In this document: positions 57,618 to 64,000 of the stretch, piece by piece | Position numbering within the stretch: the stretch's first letter is position 1 | Layout: each line of letters opens with the position of its first letter | DNA from: Saussurea involucrata | Taxonomy: Eukaryota > Streptophyta > Magnoliopsida > Asterales > Asteraceae | Length of the DNA: 64,000 nucleotides | Direction of reading: 5' to 3' | Assembly: GCA_033807775.1 (NCBI GenBank) | Contig: CM066326.1 | Span: 93,970,873 to 94,034,872 of the forward strand | Translations under genes and position numbers: made by a program | The notes under the pieces: model-generated | The model's input: only the letters and a program-made list of their open reading frames with translations | The model's database searches: none | Told to the model about the DNA's origin: nothing

Positions 57618-58872
57618 TGTTAGACAACCTAGGGGGGGTAAGGTTGTATTTAAAATCTTTTACTTTCAAAAATTCTTTTACAAATAAATACAGTACAGAA
57701 ACAGTATAAATAAATCAGAGTATACAAATAATAAATATACAACAATTATATAAACAGATATAATTAAAAGCACAGCGGAATAAATAAAGAGATAAGGGAT
57801 AGAGATACTTGACACAGAGATTTACTGATTTACCACCAACTGTGATAAACCAGCAGCCGAGACACTTCTCGACACGATCCAATAAATGTATTCTTTACGG
57901 TAGAACACAAACCAAATACAAAGGAATTTGTAATAGTTTCTCAAGCCTCTGCTATGAGATAAACAGGATCACACACCCGTTATTCAAATACTTACAAGAG
58001 GAGTATAACTCACAATGGGTAATCACTCTTGTATAATAATCACTTGGATATTTTATAAAAAAGGTTTTATAAAATATATATATTAATTAGATGAGAGAGC
58101 TGAGAGTTTGGTTGCTGCTTGTTGTGTTGTGCTATTTTTGTTGTAGTTGCTGTTTGTGTGGTCTGCACTTTCTTCACCATCAGCATGCAAATATATAGCA
58201 TGAAGCTTCCAACGGATATGTGCATCCGCGGTATACCGCCAAATGCACGCGGTATACCGTGCAGTAAAAAGTACACTGACACTTCAACGGCTCTCATGCA
58301 AAGTTGACTTCTGGAATACGTACCCGCGGTATACCTGCTAGTCCTCGCGGTATGCCGCCTGTAAAAGTAGCTTCAACCAATCACAAATGCACAGCAAACT
58401 CTGCCGCGGTATACCGCGGTGTCCTTGGCGGTATACCGCCTGACACATCGTACAAGGGGAGCATGGCAGCGCTGGTTGCTTTCGGCTGAAACTTCTTCAC
58501 AATTAATGAATGAACAGTAAAAGAAGATGTGAAACCAGATTTGAGGTTGACAAATTATTTTAAAGGATTATTTTAATAATTTTAATAAAACTTTAGTTTT
58601 AAATAAAATTTAAATATCTTTAATTTAAAAACAATATTTAAGGTTTTATAAATATCCAAGTGGTATATTATTTTAGGGTGTTTATCATTATTAGATATAA
58701 ACAATGATGACGACGTAAAGCACCAGTCTTGAACTCTTCAGATAAAATCTTCGTGTTCTTCAAGAACTGCACACTTGGATTAAATTGTTAGATAAACAAT
58801 AATACGGTGTGTTTGTAATCATCAAAATAAATATATATAAATATATAGAGATGTGGTACACTTGCACCAACA
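57618..58872 (-). repeat. E3 5' LTR
   Basis: Same length as and almost identical to 54282-55536, with the same palindrome array (58226-58445). Confidence 0.88.
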
Positions 58873-59556
58873 GAACTGTTTATAAATGCTCGCATGTTTA
58901 TGAAAATGTTTATAAATGCGCATGTTTGGTTTACGTGATATTATCCATTATGTGGCATGATGTGGGGAGTTGGGTGCACAGTGGGAGTAGGGTACCTTGG
59001 GATATCACATCCCTTGGGAGTTGATTAGTTACCCGTACATTTGGAATCCGTTTCCAGTGTATGTGGAGATGGGGAGTCTGCTTGGGCCCCGAGGGCGAGA
59101 GGGGAGTCTGCTTGGGCCCCGATCGTGGAGATTATCTTGTGGTGGAGAATGTCTACGAACACTGTGCAAATGCCCTTATGTGACTTGGTTTGGTCGTAAT
59201 ATTTTTGATGGGCCTTTTTGGCGGTTTGCATTTATATTTTAAATGTTTTGTTAAACTGTTTTCGGGAGGGAATTCACTAGACCTCATGGTCTAACCCTCT
59301 TTCAAAAACTAAAACCATTTTCAGGTGATAGTCGTGTTTGGGATTTCATCTGGTGATGTTGGAAAGGTTGTGGCGTTGTAGAAGAGCTAGAGTCTAGTGA
59401 AGACTTGTAGATTATCGTCGGGCTTCCTGTAGCATCTCAGTTGTGAAGGTGTTTTTCCGCTGCGAGTTTAGAGTAGAACTGATGTATTGTATACTTTGGG
59501 ACCGTTTTTGGTTGTAATGTTGTCAATTTATATTTTATGGAAATTGGGTTGTTACA
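58873..59556 (+). repeat. G1 3' LTR, second part
   Basis: Resumes at GAACTGTTTATAAATG (the first five bases are the E3 target duplication) and runs to GGGTTGTTACA. Confidence 0.88.
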
Positions 59557-60154
59557 GACACCTTGTAATTTTATATATTTTCATCTTCTAATATATGACT
59601 CTTATCACCAACGTAGGATAATCAGAACTCAACCACAATTCAATATTTGAGAATACTCAAATCTTACCATTGTTACTTTATTATATATATATATAGATGG
59701 GTTTTTATGATCAATTTTCCCAAGTAATTTGTATACGGTTTTTTTTCTTTCCAAAATGAGGGTTACTCAAAATAAGACAACCTTATGAGTATGAGTTGAC
59801 ACAAAGATATCTCATCGTTCTTCCTTATACAACCTTAATTATTCCAATATTTCAATTATTCACCAATGTGGGACAACCTAATCTCAACCATAATCCACCA
59901 ATGTGGGACAACCTAATCTCAACCATAATCCACCAATTGGGAATACTTCATTATCGAAATGTCACCTCAAATACCCTTGGTTGTTCCAAAGTAAGACAAC
60001 TCTATGCGAATTGACACGATGTCATCACATCCATCTTTCTTATACACACATCTTTATTCCAATGTTTCAACTTCTTACCAATGTGAGATAGCTACAACTA
60101 AACCACAATCCACTATTTGATACTCGACTCTCATGGTGCTAACTCGTATCTTTT

Positions 60155-60700
60155 GGGTTTTCCTTTTATCTATTTAAAGATATGAAATGTTTAACTATTA
60201 CATGAAATGTTTTGTCATGTAAATAAAAAATAACTATTTAACCCAAAATGGATCAAACTTTGTATGAACCATCAAACCATATCTTATCTTTTATATAGTC
60301 ACTCACACTTCCAACTTTTCACTTTTGTCACCAATGTGGGACAATGAAGAATCAACCACAATTCACCATTTGATGAATACTTGATTCTCATGATGTCACA
60401 TCATTACTCTTGGGTTTTCCTTTTATATATATATAAAGAAGATATGAAATGTTTAACTATTACATGAAATGTTTTGTCATGTAAATAAAAAATAGCTATT
60501 TAATCCAAAAATGAATTACATTTTGTATGAACCTTCAAGCCATATCCTATCCTTTATATAGTCACTCACACTTCTAACTTTTCACTTTTGTCACTAATGT
60601 GGAACAATGAAGAAACAACCACAATTCACCATTTGATGAATACTTGATTCTCATGATGCCACCTCATCAACAATGGATTCTCCTTTTATATATATAAAGA
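60155..60700. repeat. About 260-bp tandem repeat in the Helitron 5' part
   Basis: Two units plus the start of a third, at 60155, 60412 and 60675, each beginning near GGGTTTTCCTTTTAT. Shared interior: AAATGTTTAACTATTACATG and CACCATTTGATGAATACTTG. Confidence 0.75.
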
Positions 60701-61366
60701 TTATTGAGAAAATTTCAGTAAAATTAAATGGACTTTAGTGTTTAAAATGGATAATTTTTTGGAATAAATAAGTTCTTGAACATTTCAAAAGCTGTTAAAT
60801 AAATCATTGGACTTTTGAAAACCTGTTAAATACATCCTTAGGGGTGGGTTCAAATGAAAACTCATTTTTCATTATGCACGTGGGGACCAATTTTAGTCAT
60901 TGATCAAAATTTAAAAAACTAATCAATGGTTAAAACATAATAAGATTAATTAAGAAGTGATTAGGGGTACATCTGGAAATTTGAATAGCGCATACCAGGT
61001 TGAGAAAATCATAAACAGGTCAACCTGCTACCAACCCATTTAAGTACCAAGTTGGATTGAGTTAAAAATCTTAACCCATTTATTTAAACAGGTTGGATTA
61101 AGTTGAGATTTTCAACTCAATTAATAAATGAGTTGAACCCGAACCCAACCCAACCTAACCTGACCTATTTACCCCTACTTTTTTTTGCTAATCATTTAAT
61201 AATCGAAGCAGCAGCCGCGTTTAAATCGCGTGGTTGCTTTAAACCTTTTGGCTATACATGTTCGTGCATGATGATGTTGTGCAAAAAGCCACCATGATAG
61301 GTGGTACGGATGTTGGTACAATAGTGCCATTATATTTTTAATTTTATCTACAGAGAATCCACACAT
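60701..61366. other. No gene recognised
   Basis: AT-rich. The stretch about 60960-61185 has repeated CAGGTTGG, AACCCAACC and ACCCATTT words and may be a MITE remnant, but its ends are unclear. Confidence 0.4.
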
Positions 61367-61893
61367 GTGTTGTAAGAGCTCTTACAAGATGACATGACAT
61401 GTCATGTGTTTTGCAAGGCCTTGCAAGACCATTCTATCTTGCTAAATTGCAAGATCTTTCAACAAATTAAATATCTTCGACAAACAATTTTTTTAATTTA
61501 ATTAGTTTGTTTGTTTGTTTAAACATTAACTATTATTAATATGTTTATTAAATTTAATTCATTTATTAGTTTATTTGAACATTATTTTTTTAATATTTTT
61601 AGTAAAATTTCTTACCCACGCTTTATTTAAAAAAAAATGATATTTTTATGCAATGTTTTTTATTTAAACTGCTAAATTATATTTACACAAAACATAATAA
61701 AAGAAAACAAAAGTAAAATTTTAGTTATCTATATTTTATAATTAATTTATTAGTTATATTATAATTATCTATATTATTTATATTATAATTTATTAGTTTA
61801 GAAAGGAGTTTGGTCTTGCATGTGTGTGGAATGTGTTATTGCAAAGCTGATGTGACACTTGTGAAAGGAGTAAGGTCTTGCAGATGTGTGGAT
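61367..61893. mobile_element. MITE-like element, inverse relative of 4061-4370
   Basis: Ends ATCCACACAT and ATGTGTGGAT in inverted orientation. The interior contains TTGCAAGGCCTTGCAAGAC and GTTTGTTTGTTTAAACATTA as in the intron 3 copy. No TSD clear. Confidence 0.5.
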
Positions 61894-62404
61894 GGTCTAG
61901 TGTTTTAACTATTCTTGTTTCTTTTCTCTTTAATTTCAATAGAATGTGATCTTGTGGTTGTGTTTTTTATCGAGTTGCGTTCTTATAGTTGCATTTTCTA
62001 ATAAGTTGGGTCCATGTGGTTTCAGTTTTTTAACGAGTTTGGTCTCTAAGTTAATCAATAAACTAGGCCTGTGGTTGTATTAAGGATCCAACTCATTGTA
62101 AAAATGCAACTACAGGGACACGGTGTGTTGAATTTTCAAAAAAATAAAAAAGAATGACCGTTGAATACATATGACAACAAATACGAAATATGCAACTTAC
62201 TCTGTTGTTAATTGTTGAACTCATTATCATTTTGAGCGTACACAAAACTTTGAGATCTAGCTCACCTCGAAATAAAGGTTTCAACACCTAAGATTTTCTT
62301 GGTCGTTAATGTTACATGATCGACGGGTTCATTTGGTAAGGTTTACATACATTGTATCCTTTCATACCCTATCTTTAAGTGAGATATACTTGGATCGTTA
62401 GTTA

Positions 62405-62830
62405 TATGTTTGAATGTTTCTAATTCACAATGAACATCTCATGCCCTAGATTTGCGTGCAATTTAACGTGTTCATTTGGTATGATTTTTCTAATTTACAG
62501 TGAACATCTCAGACCCTATCTCTGCGTGCGATTTACTGGATTTATTTGGTATGGTTTTTCCAATTCACAATAAACATCTCAAACCTTATCTTTGCATGAG
62601 ATTTACTGGGTCCATTTGGTTTTTTTTAATTCACAATGAACATATTAAACGTTATCTCTATGTGGGATTTACTGTGTTCCTTTGGTATGGTATTTCTAAT
62701 TTATAATAAACATCTCAGGCCTTTTCTCTGTACGTGATTTACTGGGTTCGTTTGATATGGTTTCCTAATTCACAATGAACATCTTAGACCCTATCTCTAC
62801 GTGCGATTATTGGGTTCGTTTGATAATAAT
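62405..62830 (+). repeat. Tandem repeat, about 70-bp unit, six copies
   Basis: Units share CTAATTCACAATGAACATCT, CCCTATCTCTGCGTGCGATT and TACTGGGTTCATTTGGTATG in that order, with 10-20% variation. A degenerate copy may precede 62405. No coding potential. Confidence 0.8.
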
Positions 62831-62993
62831 CTATTTATGTTTCAAGGAAATTACATCAAAAGGCAAAACGTACTAGAGATGCAAAAAAGACCGGTGTTAA
62901 AATCATCGAATAATGACTAGTATATAATATTGTGGAATACAATTTGACATTCATAATCAAAGTAGAACAACTTAGAAAATGGAGGGGTGTCAA

Positions 62994-63187
62994 TAGGGCT
63001 GGCAATGGGTAAGGGTAAACCCGTTACCCGTTATGTTTCGACCCGTTGGATAAGGGTATGGATAAAGAAAATTTTATCCATTTATCCACTTATCCATTAC
63101 CCGTTTACCCGAAATTTTAGTGGGTAGGGTATGGATAAACGGTTTTTTTCGTTATCCATTACCCGTTACCCGTTACGATATAATATG

Positions 63188-63249
<62 letters not shown>

Positions 63250-63772
63250 TTAGTGTGCATATATTTACATAATTATATATTAATAATATTCTTTATAATG
63301 TTGTCGTATATTAATATTTACTTTAATTTATTTTTCATATTTATCGAGTAAAAGATTTCATGATGAATTGATAATTAAATGAGAAGCAAGACGGGTTCAA
63401 GAAAACAAATATAATGAAAAGTGTTAGTCTTATAATTTTTATATTTCTTTTAATATTATACTATGATTATTCTTTAAAAATAATAAAATGTTTAGTATAC
63501 ATATTAGATATAAAATAGTAACTATATTTATGAGCTTATGTTTTACTTATATATTTGATATTTAACGATATCAATTATAGTTTAAAATAAAATTTTGTTT
63601 TACCATTTGTCCATTACCCGTTTCGTTACCCGGTATTTTTAATGGGTAGGGTAGGATATGGATAAGGGTTTTATGAGATGGATAATTACCCGTTTCGTTA
63701 CCCGCTATTTTAAATGGATTGGATAACGGATTAACCCTTACCCTACCCATACCCTACCCGTTGCCAGCCCTA
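62994..63772. mobile_element. hAT-like non-autonomous element, TSD GGTGTCAA
   Basis: 779 bp with TIR TAGGGCTGGCAA at both ends (inverted), flanked by GGTGTCAA at 62986-62993 and 63773-63780. The arms are rich in GGGTAACGGGT words; the centre holds a TA microsatellite (63182-63245). An 8-bp TSD and a TAGGG-type TIR fit hAT. Confidence 0.75.
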
Positions 63773-63780
63773 GGTGTCAA

Positions 63781-64000
63781 TAGTTAAATCTAAAAAGATA
63801 AAAAAAAAGAATGAAAGTTGTGATGTCTAAAATTCAAGCCATTAAGTTGATTTGTGATTTGAACTCATCTAATTTATGGCAATCCAAGGACTCTCCCTAT
63901 AAATCAAAACGAAACGAGCCCAGTGTATCCGAGCGGGATTTAGGGTTGAAGGATCAAATATATGCAAATTTGACCTCTACGACTTTACACTAAGGCATTG
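63781..64000. other. Window end, nothing recognised
   Basis: A short open frame (63811-63993) has no family resemblance. Confidence 0.4.

Larger units (their letters stand above)
54282..58872 (-). mobile_element. E3: young non-autonomous Sirevirus derivative
   Basis: 4591 bp, LTRs 54282-55536 and 57618-58872 (1255 bp each), TSD GAACT (54277-54281 and 58873-58877), PBS TGGTATCAGAGC at 57604-57615 on the minus strand, PPT beside the 3' LTR. Only a deleted gag remains; pol and any extra ORF are gone, replaced by a 25-bp tandem array. I see only two LTR differences (GTGGTTGC/GTAGTTGC near 54797 and 58142; ACAGTATT/ACAATATT near 55291 and 58630), so insertion is recent. LTR ends match E2. Confidence 0.9.
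47126..59556 (+). mobile_element. G1: gypsy-like LTR element without coding capacity
   Basis: 5' LTR 47126-48851, 3' LTR 53220-54281 plus 58873-59556, TSD GACAC (47121-47125 and 59557-59561), PBS at 48854 and PPT at 53207-53219. After removing E3 it is about 7.8 kb. The PPT context GGGACGAAATTC...AAGGGGGAGG is typical of Ty3-gypsy elements. LTRs differ by a dozen or more substitutions and a TTC-run expansion, so it is older than E3. Confidence 0.85.
46049..60700 (-). mobile_element. Non-autonomous Helitron split by nested LTR elements
   Basis: On the minus strand the element begins TCTTTATATATATAAAAGG after a host A (60701) and ends CTAA before a host T (46048). A GC hairpin (CCGCGC-loop-GCGCGG, plus 46066-46080) lies about 13 bp before the CTAA end. 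TC start, CTRR end, subterminal hairpin and A|T insertion without TSD are the Helitron hallmarks. The Helitron's own sequence is 46049-47120 plus about 59562-60700, roughly 2.2 kb, with no Rep/helicase. Its 5' part has roughly 260-bp tandem repeats with ACCAATGTGGGACAA words. Confidence 0.7.

Overview
This is nuclear DNA from a flowering plant, most likely a eudicot. The evidence is a multi-exon bHLH transcription factor gene with GT-AG introns, Ty1-copia retrotransposons of Sirevirus type, Ty3-gypsy-like LTRs primed by initiator tRNA-Met, a tRNA-derived SINE, a Helitron and many MITEs. The species cannot be named from the sequence; the extra downstream ORF of the Sireviruses resembles, from memory, proteins common in Asteraceae genomes. 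There is one host gene. The rest is layered transposon sequence with no operon-like logic.

Region 1 (1-7.2 kb): a complete seven-exon gene on the minus strand (130-6884, about 624 aa) for a subgroup IIIf bHLH of the TT8/AN1 anthocyanin-proanthocyanidin type. I assembled it exon by exon; all six introns have GT-AG ends and matching phases. Introns 3 and 5 are swollen by MITEs.

Region 2 (7.3-34.2 kb): three related copia elements, all on the minus strand. Old element E0 (3' LTR 7830-8776, internal pieces 21294-25722 and 33655-34198) is split by E1 (8784-21293, TSD CTCCC) and by E2 (25723-33654, TSD AAATG). E1 has gag, PR-IN, RT-RNaseH and a long extra ORF downstream of pol. Two small frameshifts interrupt it. 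E2 has gag and most of pol, but its 3' end has been replaced by a second copy of the E0 flank, so it is chimeric.

Region 3 (34.2-38.5 kb): a truncated gypsy-like LTR (G0) carrying short tandem repeats, a SINE with a perfect 16-bp TSD, and a nested solo LTR (G2, TSD AATAC). Region 4 (38.6-45.5 kb): a roughly 515-bp CCA/CCG microsatellite ending in an inverted arm, then PIF-like and hAT-like MITEs and a LINE 3' remnant.

Region 5 (46.0-60.7 kb): a three-level nest. A non-autonomous Helitron (46049-60700, minus) is split by a gypsy-like element without coding capacity (G1, 47126-59556, TSD GACAC). The 3' LTR of G1 is in turn split by a young non-autonomous Sirevirus derivative (E3, 54282-58872, TSD GAACT) that keeps two LTRs and a deleted gag.

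Region 6 (60.7-64 kb): a MITE-like element, a roughly 70-bp tandem repeat and a hAT-like element with TSD GGTGTCAA. The observations most worth following are the split Helitron, the chimeric E2, the conserved extra Sirevirus ORF, and the family-specific palindromic motif arrays in the Sirevirus LTRs.
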